Assembly: GCA_001586965.3 (NCBI GenBank)
Contig: LUCW03001672.1
Location: 1 to 60,495 of the forward strand
DNA: 60,495 nucleotides
Reading direction: 5' to 3'
Origin: Sphaeroforma sirkka
Lineage: Eukaryota; Opisthokonta; Ichthyosporea; Ichthyophonida
Below the pieces are notes generated by a model. That model was not told the origin of the DNA and made no database searches. It saw only the letters and a list, made by a program, of their open reading frames with translations. A program made the translations under genes and the position numbers. Below, piece after piece: positions 20,212-31,402 of this stretch; position 1 is the first letter of the stretch; each line of letters begins with the position of its first letter.

Positions 20212-20895
20212 TTAGAACTGTGCACGTTGGCGCTTACGTGTCCGTGTCTGCGAAGCTTTGTGGTAGGCCGCGATATCGTTGGCATCATCAAAAGCTTCTG
20301 CTGTTTCCCACGTTGGTTCGCCTTCTCGCCATCTCACCAGGTATTCTAATTTCCCCGTCTCATCATTCGTACGATGTGTGATAATATGGCGAAACTCAAC
20401 CCCTCCTTCGGTCCATAAGTCTTCGTTAATTGGTGGGTCTGTGCGTCTATGCACTAAACGGAGGAGTTCCACCCGTACCGGTTTGGTCTTGAATTCTGGT
20501 GGGGCGGAACCATCCTTGTTCGCTAACTCGTAGCGTTGGCCGTGTCTAGCTTTGACTACATATGGTCCAAACAATGGCCGCATAGCCTTCGTTGTTCGGC
20601 CTTCTGATCGTACCATGACCACATCTCCTTCGTCGAAATGTACCAAGTCGTGAGCATGCAGGCGGTCAAATGTCGTCGTAAGCTTGCCTGTATACTTCTT
20701 GGTAATGTGGTGGAGGGTCGGCAATATAGTGTCCTGTAACTGGTCTAATCGTTGTGCCCAGGTGTCATTCGTCATCGGCTGAGAATCCGGTAACTCGTCC
20801 GTGAAATCGGCGAACGGAACATGGCGGCGGCCAAAGTACACGCTAAACGGTGCACTCTTATGGCGACGGGATATCCGAAGGTTCTGGTATAGCAT
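20212..20895 (-). pseudogene. B2 integrase C-terminal domain and chromodomain
   Basis: Minus-strand frame of 227 residues. It contains VYFGRRHVPF, an integrase C-terminal GPY module (FDEGDVVMVRSEG to LFGPYVVKARHG) and a chromodomain-like end (FRHIITHRTND, then KLEYLVRWREGEPTWETAEA), with an Arg/Lys tail and the stop at 20212. Chromodomains of Ty3/gypsy chromoviruses are known to steer integration to marked chromatin. The frame itself is intact; it is called pseudogene because the rest of pol upstream is frameshifted. Confidence 0.85.
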
Positions 20896-21285
20896 CGTAA
20901 ACGGAAGGCGTTCGTCCCATCGAAGGGAACTGCCTCACAGCATTGTCGAATAGAACGTGTAATCTCCTTGTGACGTCGTTCTGCCGCGCCCAGCACTTGG
21001 GGTCGATATGGTGGAGACACCTTATGTGTACATCCCCACTTCCTGGACCAGAAGCTCCACTAACTTGTTGGTGAACTCCTTCCCCATGTCTGTTTGGATT
21101 TTACGGGGAAACCATGTTCGCCAAAAATCTCTATGAGTGTCTGTGTCGTGGTTTCCTTTGTCTTGTCCGGTGTGGCTCGAAGGATAGAATAGCCTGTGGC
21201 GATGTCTAAGACGTGAAGAATATAATTGTTCTTGCGTCTGGACTCCAGTGGCATCGGGATGTAGTCCACTTGAATATGGTCCCAC
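20896..21285 (-). pseudogene. B2 integrase catalytic core, frameshifted
   Basis: 21022-21285 holds the second Asp region (TDMGKEFTNKLVELL); 20772-21020 holds YRPQVLGAAERRHKEIT with the catalytic Glu. The first Asp is in the upstream frame (21060-22388). Single-base changes near 21105 and 21025 separate the parts. All three D,D,E residues can be found, but not in one frame. Confidence 0.8.
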
Positions 21286-22388
21286 GGGTAGCGTGCATCG
21301 ATGCTAATCATCGGGTGGAAACCTTTACGAAGTGTGTCCTGTCCCAAACATGTGCCACATTGCCGCTTAACTTCTGTGGCTAACTCAAGTGCCCCTGGCC
21401 AAATGTGACCGTTCTGACGAAGTTGTTGGACTCTGTCCGCCGCCCCATGATGTCCTTGTTCGTGGTGCGCTTGCGTGAGTTGCGTACGACGCTGTTTCTC
21501 CGCCGGACTCGCTTGTGCAAACGCCGGTTGACCCTCTGCATCTGCCAGTGCCACTGAGATTTCTCGCGCTGTGTCTAAGCACATGACATATTTTGTATGC
21601 TTTGGTTCTGCAAAACCAAGTCGCTGTGAAAACAGCGGGTCCAGTTTGAATCCATTGGGAGGACCCACCCGTGCTACTACGGTATGACCCCATGGTGTCT
21701 TCCCACATGCGTACTTAGCGTACTTGAGGAACGTGTGTGGTGTCCGTGGTATCAGCACCGGTTCTGTCTGCAATAACTGCTTGAACAGGTCGAACCATGG
21801 TGCTCTTGGTACCCATGGTAGACATACTGTGGCCCGTGCGCCGTCGGCTCGTATCTTGCGTAACATCCTGTGTATCTGTTCCCAAGGCGGGTTCATCCAT
21901 CCATCGACTATCGACCAGTCGTGGGCAAACGCTCCTTCCCCATCATCCTTCGTCCAGAACCGAGGAAGCTGAGCGTTGGTTGGGTCCGCAAATACATCTA
22001 TGTCATTCGGTCCAAAGTGTTGTTGCGCTTGTTCAAAGTAACTAGGGAATAACTGCCAGCAGTCTGTATACATTATTTCGAGTTCGTCCTGCTCCGCTGT
22101 CCCCTCGTGTACTCTACTTAACATGTCCGGGAGCACATTTGTCTCTCCTGGTATATGCGATATGGTAAAGTTGAATGGCGCGATGATATGATGCCATCTC
22201 TGAAGCATCGGATTAAGCTTGAGCTGTGTGTTCATATACACAAGGGCCTTGTGGTCCGTGAAGACCGCAAACCGTTGCCCATCCAAGTATTCCCTGAAAT
22301 GTGTCAGTCCATATACCAATGCCAGTAACTCCTTCATAGGTGTGGCGTAGTTCTGTTGCACATGGTTCAGAGTCTTACTAAAGAACAT
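21060..22388 (-). pseudogene. B2 RNase H, methyltransferase-like segment and integrase N-terminus
   Basis: Longest intact pol frame in the window (442 residues). Residues 1-92 are RNase H (FTDHKALVYMNTQ). Residues ~107-243 are the methyltransferase-like segment: DVFADPTNAQLPRFW at 131-145, NPPW at 166-169, LPWVPRAPWF at 190-199, and a TFLKYAKYACGKTPWGHT end. Residues ~300-425 are the integrase zinc domain (H308/H313, C344/C347) and first catalytic Asp (D375 in QVDYIP). The last residues (from about 430) are out of the true frame. Confidence 0.9.
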
Positions 22389-22749
22389 TAAGTAATGTTT
22401 CTTACCGTTGACCCATTGGAATAGCGCTCCCCTAAACCGTAATCGCTAGCGTCGGTTTCCAAGTTCAGAGGAATGCCGTCGACCGGAAAGTGTAACGCCA
22501 CAGCATTCACCACTGCGTCCTTCATTGCCTGCCACGCCACGCCTGTGCATGTCTCTCCTCCCAACGATCACCTATCAACTCCTTTGGTTTGAGTTTGCAA
22601 AATTCGCGCAAGGGTGCAACCGTGTTCGCGAAATTAGGCAGATGTTCGTGGAGGTAATTTGCTAATCCCAACGCCGAGGCTATATCTTTGTATCGTAGTG
22701 GTGTGGGCCAGTCGATCAGCTTGGCCTGCTTTTCATGGGTCAATGTCAA
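22389..22749 (-). pseudogene. B2 RT connection region and RNase H start
   Basis: 22522-22749 encodes RT thumb/connection residues (KQAKLIDWPTPLRY, LPNFANTVAPLREF, ELIGDRWEERH). Below it the RNase H start can be read (LNLETDASDYGLG), but single-base indels break the frame twice before 22388. It continues the RT of 22733-24010 after a frame change near 22740. Confidence 0.8.
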
Positions 22750-24010
22750 TGCCTTGTGCCGATACTTTCTTCCCTAGGATCATGACTTCGGAGATAGCGA
22801 AGTGGCACTTGGCAGGGTTAAGCTTAAAACTGTGGTATGTTAAGCGTTGTATCACCTTCTGCACCGTCCTAACGTGTTCGTCATAACCGTCACTGGCGAT
22901 AACTATGTCATCGATATAGTGGTGAACCGGTAAGCCATCAAGTATTGTACTCAAGGTACGTTGGAACTGCTGCGTGAGTACATGAAGACCGAACGGTGCT
23001 GATGTGAACGAGTACTGATAACGTTCGTGTGTAAAACTAAATAAGTATTGTGAGTCTGGATGGATGGGCAGCCTGTGGTATGCAGCCGATATGTCCAGCG
23101 TCGTGTAGTACTTCTTACTCTTGAGGCGAGATATGAGTTCGTTGACCTTGGGGATCAGGAACTGGTCACCAGGAATAAGCGCGTTAACGGCACGCATGTC
23201 TAAACACACGCGTACCTTCTTGACGTTGCCTTCCGCATCGAATGTCGGTACCGCAAGGAGAGGAAGATTAACAGTCGTTGGTGTCGTTCGTTTCGTGATC
23301 ACCAAATCCGTCAACCACTTCTTCACTTGTTCATCCACATAGGGGAGCCATCGACCGGATACGAAGTTACGCGCCGATCGCCGCATCTGCAACGCTTGTT
23401 CATGGGTTACTGGGATGGTTACCTCACTCCCTTCCAGACGACAGCGCGCGTTGTCGGCAATTTTCGCATTGGCTTCCAAATCCTGTGCCAACCGTTCGCG
23501 TACATCGACGGGTTCCGTCGTGTTAGGTGCCTGTCGGCGTGGTATGGGTTCGAGGAGCTCTTCTAGTTCTGTGGGGTCTATTGGTGCAAGTGGCGATTGG
23601 ATACCGCCTATGTATAGGCCCAAGCCTTTCAACATATCTTGCCCCACTATAACATCTATACCCGTCGGCAAGTTCATCAATTCTAATGAACCGTCGATAA
23701 TTCTGGTACCGTACCTTATATGTACCACTTCCGTCGTCCCCAGTCGAGGAGTTCGCACTGCCTTGTCAGCTAAATATATAAATGACCCAGGTGGTGCCGG
23801 AGTTATTGGTCGGCCAAGGAGGTCTGCGGATGTCTGTGAGATACAACTTCTATTTGCTCCCGTGTCTATCAAGGCTTTGAACGTACGTCCGTTGATTTGT
23901 ACTTGAATATAGACTCGGTTGTCTGACGTCAGCAATGGGTCTTGTATTGCCATCACTGCTCCAATCGTGGTAACAAATATGAAGCTCCTATCCGACTCAG
24001 ACACCCTCAC
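22733..24010 (-). pseudogene. B2 protease and reverse transcriptase
   Basis: 425-residue frame. Retropepsin at residues 33-130 with LIDTGANRS (DTG 49-51) and VGQDML (123-128). Linker to ~210. RT from ~215: VRVCLDMRAVNALIPGDQF, first catalytic Asp at 306 (TTLDISAAYH), SFTSAPFGL at 334-342, and the YIDD box at 365-368. The catalytic residues expected for both enzymes are present, making this the best B-type RT in the window. A frame change follows IDIDP at the end. It overlaps gag by 14 bases. Confidence 0.9.
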
Positions 24011-24814
24011 CTCTCATGCATGATCGGCTACCGACTCCCCACGTGTCATAGGTGTGGTTTGGTGTTGACGTCATGTGCTCGAAGTCTTCGTAAAGGATCG
24101 TGTTGATATGAATCTCTGTAGCTTCCGATGGTGGAGCCAAGTCTTCGTCCTGTGTAATCGCATTCACCTGTACTTGAGGCGTCGGACGTATTGTAACTAC
24201 GTCTCTAGTCTGGGATGTATTCTGCCCCTGTCCTGCGGTTGACGTTGTGGACGGTCTGTGTACCGATTGTACGTCCCTCAAAGGACGGTTGTTGTCGTAT
24301 AGCCTTGCCCGACCCTCTGCGCTCACCGCTTGCGACGCCCTGAAATGATGACACCGTGGGATGTGCCTACCACCTGGTGGCGCCTGTGCCTGGCACCCCG
24401 CACAAGTCGTTGGTACCGTAGGTTGGGGCCGTTGAGTCCAATTCTGCGTTTGTCGTCTACTCGTCTGTAGGTTGGGGCGGCTATTGGTGTGGTCGCGACT
24501 TCCATTGGTCGTCGGGCCCTCGCGGTTGTTGCGACCCTGGAAACGTGCTGCCGTACGTTGCTGTGCATCCTGAATGTCAGGGCTCAACAGCTGTATAAGC
24601 TCGTGTGTCTCCATCAGTTGCCATTTGGGATGCAACTGTAGAGTACGTTCATACGTACGGCCGTTGAGAGCTTCTTCTAACAGTTGTACAATGCAGTGGT
24701 TCACTAAATTCTGTTGGAAGTCGGCATCTGTCTGGCACCGTTCACGTGCCCTCCTGTGGTTCTCCATGAGCTGTGTCATTTGTTCCATAAGAGGAGTGTG
24801 CATGTTCCGACTTT
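23997..24814 (-). pseudogene. B2 gag, N-terminus missing
   Basis: 268 residues from MHTPLMEQMTQLMENHRRAR to the stop at 23997, matching 3485-4268 on the plus strand. It contains TLQLHPKW and the zinc motif CAGCQAQAPPGGRHIPRC. The first part of gag is cut off where a T-rich A LTR piece begins at 24814, so the 5' LTR of B2 is also lost. Confidence 0.85.
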
Positions 24815-25126
24815 TAAGTCTTTTTCTTTTTTTAACTTTTCTTCAGATGGAACTTTATTTATATCAGCTAATGTATTAACGTGACTTACGCTATTATGTC
24901 TATCTACAAATTAGGCATGTGGTCATGAACACTTAGTACTTCTAGTGAAAATTATTCAATAAAGAACAGCTAGAGGTACGCCCTGTGTGATCGAGGATAT
25001 TTAGGCTCTTAACAAGAGGCAGTCCCGATCATTCTTACACAAGCTACCACTGCTAAATCCTAACTGACTAAATTGTATTTTAGTTTAATATAGTTTGAAA
25101 CCTAGTAATTTCCATCGAAGTTTACA
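24814..25126 (+). mobile_element. Family A LTR, 3' part (313 bp)
   Basis: Begins TAAGTCTTTTTC at the T-rich tract and ends AAGTTTACA. Joined on the left to B2 gag (TGTTCCGACTT). This is a second kind of junction at the same LTR tract as at 10620. Confidence 0.9.
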
Positions 25127-25205
25127 TATTTTTCAGTTAATTAGTAGTTACAGTAGTGTACTGCTTCTAGACTGTCTAACATCGATTTACTATCCAGCAA
25201 ATACT

Positions 25206-27457
25206 ATGGCTAAGGGTACTTCTAAAGGCAAGGGAGCCGCTAGCTCTAAGCCTGCTAAGCCTGCCGAGCTTCCTGAGGTCCCTGTGGAAACACCTAGCCT
25301 GTCTGGAGTTGAGCCTGCCGAGGAAAATGTTGGGGAAGCCAATTCTGAGGTTGGTATAGAGGATTATTCTGAGGATGACTCGTCGGATCCTAAAGCCTTG
25401 GAAGAAGAGGTATCTACTACCGCGGAAAGGCTCGCCAGCGTCCGTGTATCACCTAGGAGTGAAGCTCAGGACCCCAGCTTGCCCCCTGACCACGTGCCGT
25501 CAAATATTGGGGATAAACGTCGAAAGGCTGGAAAATTCGTGGATACGAATGTCGGGGACATTATAACACCACATCTAAAGGACACTCCAACACAAAATCC
25601 GGAGTGAAAAAGAAGTATTGGACCTGTCCGAAAATTTCGGTTTCGCCATCGATGGAGAAGCCATTCCATTCAGCTCAAATCTTGGGGCCGAAGCTGAGGA
25701 CGCCATAACTCGACAACGAGTGGTTGGATCCTCTCAATCTCGACGCCAATTGAACCGCACTGAAGCGCTCTTGAAGCTGAAGCGCTCTTGAAGGAGCTAG
25801 CGGCAGCAGCAGTTGTGGACCCCTCTATCGTGTCCCACTTGGCTGATATTCTTCCTATACCAAGGAAGAAGAAAATTTCGGGCCCAGTTTCGAACCCGAG
25901 ACCTACTGGTTTACCAGCCAGTATTCGACAACGAGTGGTTGGATCCTCTCAATCTCGACGCCAATTGAACCGCACTGAAGCGCTCTTGAAGGAGCTAGCG
26001 GCAGCAGCAGCAGTTGTGACCCCTCTATCGTGTCCCACTTGGCTGATATTCTTCCTATACCAAGGAAGAAGAAAATTTCGGGCCCAGTTTCGAACCCGAG
26101 ACCTACTGGTTTACCAGCCAGTACGTGTACCACTAAGCCAGTTACCACTGGTGAGAGAGGAAATATTTCAAAATTTAATCTCTATAGCTCTGATGCTACC
26201 ATTGACCATCCTCTTGACAAACCTAACCCTGTCAGAGGATATGATCGTATGGAACTCGATGAGGCTTACCATCCTCGTAATATCGACCCTCATTTGCCAA
26301 CTAACCCTGGTAATCACGATTTTGGCAATCGCTACACCAGTACCTCGTTAGAGAGTTCCCGCTCTAATCCTGAGGATGAGGAAGTGAGAACCAGACATCC
26401 TCGTCTCAGGCTATTACGCTCTGGTATGCAAGTCCTTGAGGACCGTCTATTGAATGACTCTGACCTTGACGATAGGAAAGCGGATAACATTCGCTATCTA
26501 ATCGATAACAAGAGAAAGGAAATAGACACCATCTTGGCACTAGCAGCCCGTAGCACTGAGCATGAGCCTCGTGAACGCTTAGAACCAAGCTTTATAAAGC
26601 AGCTAGGTAACGCGCAGGCTGAGGTCGATTTCTCTACTAATGAGAGTACAGTGGAGACACTGAAGGCCTTCGACCAACTTAAGGAGTCTGCCAGCCTTAA
26701 GGATAAGCAGATGATGAATGCCTTTATTCATTTCTGTGAGTCAGGTGATTGGCGAACTATCTTGAAGGCCCATGAGCCCAACTGGAAAGCCCTACCCTGG
26801 CACCAGTTGCGTGATAATATACTTACACCTTTTTTGAAGATGCACGTGACCGTGAACTTCTAGAGTCTCGCAAGTTCTTTGCGAACGATACCACTATTCG
26901 AGGTGCTCTAGCTCATATGACACATATGAATACTCGGATGGGTGGTCGTACCTATACTGGCGAATATTTATTAATTTGTCAGATGATGGAGACTCTGGGA
27001 GCTAACCTCTTTAAGAAAGTCAATGATGACATCATCGCCTATGGTGATTTGCGATCTATGCCTTGGTCTGTCTTTGAGAAGATAGTTCACAAGCATACCA
27101 ATCCCTCTACTAGAGTACTTAGTACCACGAGCTACACCCAGCCCACTAAGCGTAACGCAGTAGAGACTAACACTGCGCGTAGTACTAAGAAACCTCGCAC
27201 TACTACTGGAGGGGGGTACTGGCTCTACTTCTACCGAACCGAAAGGTGAAAAGAAGGTGAGAGCGCCTTGCAAGAAGTGTGGTTACAACCTCACAAAACG
27301 TAATGGCAAGTGGAATGGTAGACACGACCCTGTTAAGTGTGCACCAGGCAAGCCAGATTTTGGACACTATATAAAAGAGTGTGCTATTTGCAAGGGTACT
27401 AACGGTTGGCACAAAGAGGATTGCAAGGACTTATCGTACGTCCAAGTTAAGCACTGA
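25206..27457 (+). pseudogene. Family A gag, most complete copy
   Basis: ATG 25206 (MAKGTSKGK), 80 bases after the LTR. Poly-C tract of five Cs (25482-25486) keeps the frame into DHVPSNIGDKRRKAGKF, but a stop follows at 25605. Then come two copies of the 198 bp repeat, and a long frame 26030-26863 running in frame through the tRNA-like insert into TTKPVTTGERGN and the capsid-like region (to WHQLRDNI). It continues at 26917-27249 (GGRTYTGEYLLICQMMETLG) and ends with the zinc region 27257-27457: C-x2-C-x14-H-x4-C and C-x2-C-x6-H-x3-C. Frame changes remain near 25780, 26850 and 27215. Confidence 0.8.
26075..26155 (-). other. tRNA-like sequence, antisense in gag (second full copy)
   Basis: Same element as at 8506-8585: B box GGTTCGAAAC, anticodon stem ACTGG/CCAGT, and A-box-like TGGCTTAGTGGT. 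The T-run is shorter here (TTTTCTTC). In this copy gag reads through the insert without a stop. Confidence 0.65.
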
Positions 27458-27488
27458 CAGTACCATATGTGTGCACTAGAGCAAGATT

Positions 27489-28678
27489 ATGAGAAAATGT
27501 TCAATAAAATCCATACCAAAGGAGATGAACGTATCTTTCAAACAGTTTTTCGTAAATGGAGAAAAAGTTATGGCACTATTCGATCCAGGGGCTGAAGTCT
27601 CTGCTATCTCACGCCGAGTAGCCTACGCTACAGATATGGCTGTCCATAACGAAACAACTGATTTAATCTTGGGAAATGGCAAAGTTACTACTTGCGAACA
27701 AGCCATTGACTATGCACACATAATGCTGTCAGATAGAAGAGAAGTGAAGACTCACCTAATCGTTACTGACATGTCTCAGAAATAGGATTTAATTATGAGT
27801 GTGACTGATCTTCTCAGTTTAGGTATAACACTCACTGGTCTGCCTAATGGGCTAGACCCGAATAAAGATCAGTCAGATGATAATACGTTAAAGATACCTA
27901 AACCTCCGGAAGGTGAAGCAAAGGATATGATTCCGCACTTCACCGATATAATTATGGACTTAATTATACAAAACAGGAAGATTGCAATAAATGACTGGTG
28001 TATGTTTAAGTTCTTTAATGGGTACGTTAGACTTGACTTAACAAACGTCGACTTCTCTAAGTTAAAGTGTCCTTCACATAACTACGTGAGTTGGAGACAC
28101 AAAGACGTTGTCAAAACCCAAATCGAAGATTGGTTAAAACAGGGTCTAATTGAAATCAATTATGATGCAACCCCAGTTAACTTAGCTCTCTTAGCGGTCG
28201 ATCAATATAAATCTGATGGTACGTTTAGTAAAACAAGAGTAGTACTAGACCTGTCGCCAATCAACAAACTAATTCCGCAACATAGTTTTCCCTTACCTAA
28301 GATAAGCGAGATACTACGCAAAATGGAGGGTGCGACTATCTTTTCCAAGATAGACTTAAAAGCTGCATTCCATCAACTACAGATATATGAGCCTCATAGG
28401 AAATACTTTTTTCCTTTACTTGGCAAGGTAAGAAGTACCAGTTTAAAGGTGCACCTGAAGGCTTACACATGTTACCTTCTTTCTTCCAACAAGTTATGAT
28501 GGAACTATTTGCGGACCTGTCGTATAACGTATCAGTCTATTTAGATGATATAGTTATCTTTACAAAGACAGCACATGAACATGCTAAACTCGTTAAAGAA
28601 GTCTTAAAGCGACTTAATCATGCTAAACTTAAGTTTAACGAAGACAAGTGTTCTTTTGCTAAAGATACTATACACTAA
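27489..28678 (+). pseudogene. Family A protease and reverse transcriptase
   Basis: 27489-27785 is the protease with KVMALFDPGAEVSAIS (DPGA from 27582). A stop in AAATAGGAT (27783) breaks it. 27795-28499 carries the RT start: RVVLDLSPINKLIPQHSF and the first catalytic Asp in FSKIDLKAAFHQL. A frame change near 28410 (run of Ts) precedes 28469-28678 with MLPSFFQQVMM and VSVYLDDIVIF (YLDD at 28538-28549). All RT motifs are recognisable but lie in several frames. Confidence 0.85.
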
Positions 28679-29219
28679 CTCGGCTACAAAGTATCTGCAG
28701 CAGGGGTAGAAATTGATCCTGGCAAGAAACAGTTTCTGTTGGATTTATCAACACCAATTACTGGAAGAGATGTGAACTCTGTGTGTGGGTTTGTTAACTT
28801 CTTCTCGGATTCGGTACCGCATCTTTCTCATTACTTAAAGCCTTTCAGTCACCTACGGCTGCACAAAGGACCTTTGGGAAAGCTTTGGACTAAAGAATGT
28901 GATGATGCATTTAAACTAGTCAAAAGTAAAGTAATGGACGCACCCATCATGCAGTACCCTGTGGATGGTGTCCCATTCCAAGTAGCAACCGACGCTTCAG
29001 ATCGAGCGGTAGGTGGAGTGCTTTACCAAACGATAAATGGTAAAACCGCGCTACATACAATTCTTTAGCAAGAGTTATAATAAGAGTCAACGGAATTACC
29101 CTACCGTTAAACAAGAACTCCTTGCTATAGTTACTGCGCTAAGACAGTTTAAAGACTAACTTTATGGAAGTTACTTTACTGTCGCCTGTGATCAAAAGTC
29201 TCTAACATACTTAAAAGAT
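28679..29219 (+). pseudogene. Family A RT connection and RNase H
   Basis: 28739-29068: LLDLSTPITGRDVNSVCGFV, then APIMQYPVDGVPFQVATDAS (RNase H start, ATDAS) and RAVGGVLYQTING. A frame change near 29045 and a stop in AAAGACTAACTTT (29157) follow; the next part encodes SYNKSQRNYP, KQELLAIVTALRQF and CDQKSLTYLKD in broken frames. The same region is in one frame on the minus strand at 45887-46348. Confidence 0.8.
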
Positions 29220-29954
29220 ATGAACCCTGACTCACAGTTGGTGAGCCGCTGGCATGACATTATTGCCAAGTTCGCTTTTAATATAACACACATACCAGGA
29301 ATACATAACCATCTTCCTGACATGCTCTCTCGACTTGTGCCCGACTACCAGAAAACAGTCAAGGAGTTATTAGCAACCGATTGGATGCTAAATAAGAAAT
29401 GGTTTAACCTCGCTCAATCACGATGGGGTCCATTTACTGTTGATATGTTCGCCGCAGAACATAACAAACAGGTTTCTGAATATAGGTCGTTGACTCATCC
29501 TAAAGGTGATGCATTTCAGCTTGACTTATCAAAGCATAATGCGTGGGCTAACCCACCTTGTCAACTTATTGCACAGTTGATAAATTATGTTAATATTACT
29601 AAATCTACCATTACGCTGTGTTGTCCCTTACGTAACTCCGACCCATGGATACGTGATTTAATTAATATGATTCAAGACGAACCTATTTATGTCGACCGTG
29701 AAACCGACACGTTCTTGTATCAGGGATCCTATTCTATTAAGAAGACGCCTTGGAAACACACCATTGTTTGTCGCATCGGTCCTGCAGGTACCACTAAGTG
29801 GAAACCCTCAACCGAATTCTTAGCTAAACTAGAGGAGTCTAAAGAGTTTGAACAAAAGCTCAAGACTCGTACAACACATGCACCCAACAAGATTGCAGTC
29901 GAGGTAATGCCGATTGAAACGGCATTAGATCGTAAAAAACATGGAACTAGCTAA
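29220..29954 (+). pseudogene. Family A RNase H end and methyltransferase-like segment
   Basis: Residues 1-40 end RNase H (THIPGIHNHLPDMLSRL). Residues ~52-182 are homologous in order and motif to the B2 segment: RWGPFTVDMFAAEHNKQ at 68-84, KHNAWANPPC with NPPC at 111-114 (NPPW in B), LCCPLRNSDPWIRDL, and TFLYQGSYSIKKTPWKHT. The Trp-to-Cys change in the fourth motif position is shared with the minus-strand copy at 45514-45927. A charged linker towards integrase follows. Confidence 0.85.
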
Positions 29955-30888
29955 GGCCATGGATCAAAGACTCAAAACTCTAAGAGAACCTGAAGCTCGC
30001 ACTCAACTACTTAAAGCGCTGCTTAAAGAACAGCCAGGAGTTGCGAAACAACTGAAGAAGATACTTCAACAATCCAATGTTGTCAATTATGTATCTCAGG
30101 ACTCTACCCCTCCTGATACTGAGGTTGCCCTTTCCAACAGGACTATGGTTCATCCAGCCAGCGTTACGCAGAATCTGACTGACTTAGAGGAGCTCGAAAG
30201 TAGAGTTAAAATTATACATAATTTAACGCATCGAGCATATGAGCATACTTATAAAATGGCTATTCGTGCAGGGCTTGATCACCCTGCGCTGAAAGAAACC
30301 ATACGTGAAGTATACCGACGCTGTACTGATTGTGAAAAGAACCATTTTAAGCGCTACGGTTGGGCACCCCTAAAAAGTGTGACAGAAGACCAACCGATGC
30401 GTCGAGTCATAGTAGATTGATTGAACTCCCGCGATCCAAGCATACTGGCGATGTATATATCTGTCATTTCTTATGTGTGGCTTCGGGCTATAACTTGCTT
30501 TATGCAATACCGAACAAACGCCCGCAAAAAGTGGCAGAGTTGTGCTATCACGTCTTTAATGACTTCGGTTTCCCCCGAGTGCTATGTTCTGATAACGGTA
30601 GTGAGTTCTGTACCGACGTAATGGAGGCACTTATATTCGTATCATTCATGACCCATAGGCGTGGCTATGTTCTGATAACGGTAGTGAGTTCTGTACCGAC
30701 GTAATGGAGGCACTTATATTCATATCATTCATGACCCATAGGCGTGGTGTTCCTTATAAACCTCAAACGCAGGGTTCAGATGAGACACGTCATAGAGAAC
30801 TAAAGGAGCTATTGCGTACCGCACTAGATGACGTTGAGGATATGTGGCCTTATCATTTGAAATGGGTTCAGACTCAAATGAATAGCTG
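29941..30888 (+). pseudogene. Family A integrase, truncated and internally duplicated
   Basis: 29941-30420: linker, then the zinc domain (HRAYEHTYKM, CTDCEKN). First catalytic Asp in MRRVIVDLI at ~30415. Core: SGYNLLYAIPNKRPQK and CSDNGSEFCTDV (second Asp), then DETRHRELKELL with the Glu at ~30785-30810. An 83 bp tandem duplication (30583-30747) around the second Asp destroys the frame. The copy ends at 30888 (MNSC), where A LTR sequence takes over; the C-terminal domain is missing here. Confidence 0.85.
30583..30747. repeat. 83 bp tandem duplication in family A integrase
   Basis: GCTATGTTCTGATAACGGTA begins at 30581 and again at 30664, followed by ~80 near-identical bases. 83 is not a multiple of three, so the frame is lost. 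It is absent from the copies at 44744 and 52860. Confidence 0.92.
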
Positions 30889-31402
30889 CAAATACAAATT
30901 CTTTTTCATATATTTCCAAAGTGTTCGAAATTCACTTTGATGGCTCCAATAGCCTGAGTATTTGGTATGACTCATTTACTTGGATCTATTTGAGACGATA
31001 GTAGATATAGGATATAAGCTAAATTTTATAATCTCTGAACTACTACTTACAGGTTTTGGTCCTCCCGCCAATCTCCAAAATCCAATAAGTCTTTTTCTTT
31101 TTTTAACTTTTCTTCATATGGAACTTTCTTTATATTAGCCAATGTATCAACTTATCTTACGTTCTTACGTCTATTTACAAATTAGGCATGTGGTCATGGA
31201 CACTTAGTACTTCTAGTGAAAATTATTTAATAAAGAACAGCTAGAGGTACGTCCTGTGTGATCGAGGATATTAAGGCTCTTCCCAAAAGGCAGTCCCGAT
31301 CATTCTTACACAAGCTACCACTGCTAAATCCTAAATGACTTAAATTGTATCTTAGTTTATATAACATAGTTTAAAACATAGAAATATCCATCGAAGTTTA
31401 CA
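30889..31402 (+). mobile_element. Family A LTR, diverged, 5' end missing
   Basis: From CAAATACAAATTCTTTTTC to AAGTTTACA. Lacks about the first 70 bases of the LTR. It differs from the 7171 type by scattered substitutions (CATATGGAACTTTCTTTATA, AACTTATCTTACGTTCTTAC), so it is an older or different subfamily. Confidence 0.85.

Noticed and set aside
19948..20349. Open frame of repeated Leu/Tyr/Glu-rich residues (about 30-residue repeats) on the plus strand
   Set aside because: It is the translation of the minisatellite in the B LTR and runs antisense into the B integrase; no start context or family.
23415..23906. 163-residue plus-strand frame (and the similar 4376-5197 minus frame)
   Set aside because: Exact antisense shadow of the B protease/RT frame; no independent evidence.
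7171..30888. CRISPR array or bacterial defence island suggested by repeats and an NPPW methyltransferase motif
   Set aside because: The repeats are LTRs and minisatellites, and the motif sits inside Ty3/gypsy pol between RNase H and integrase; everything else is eukaryotic.
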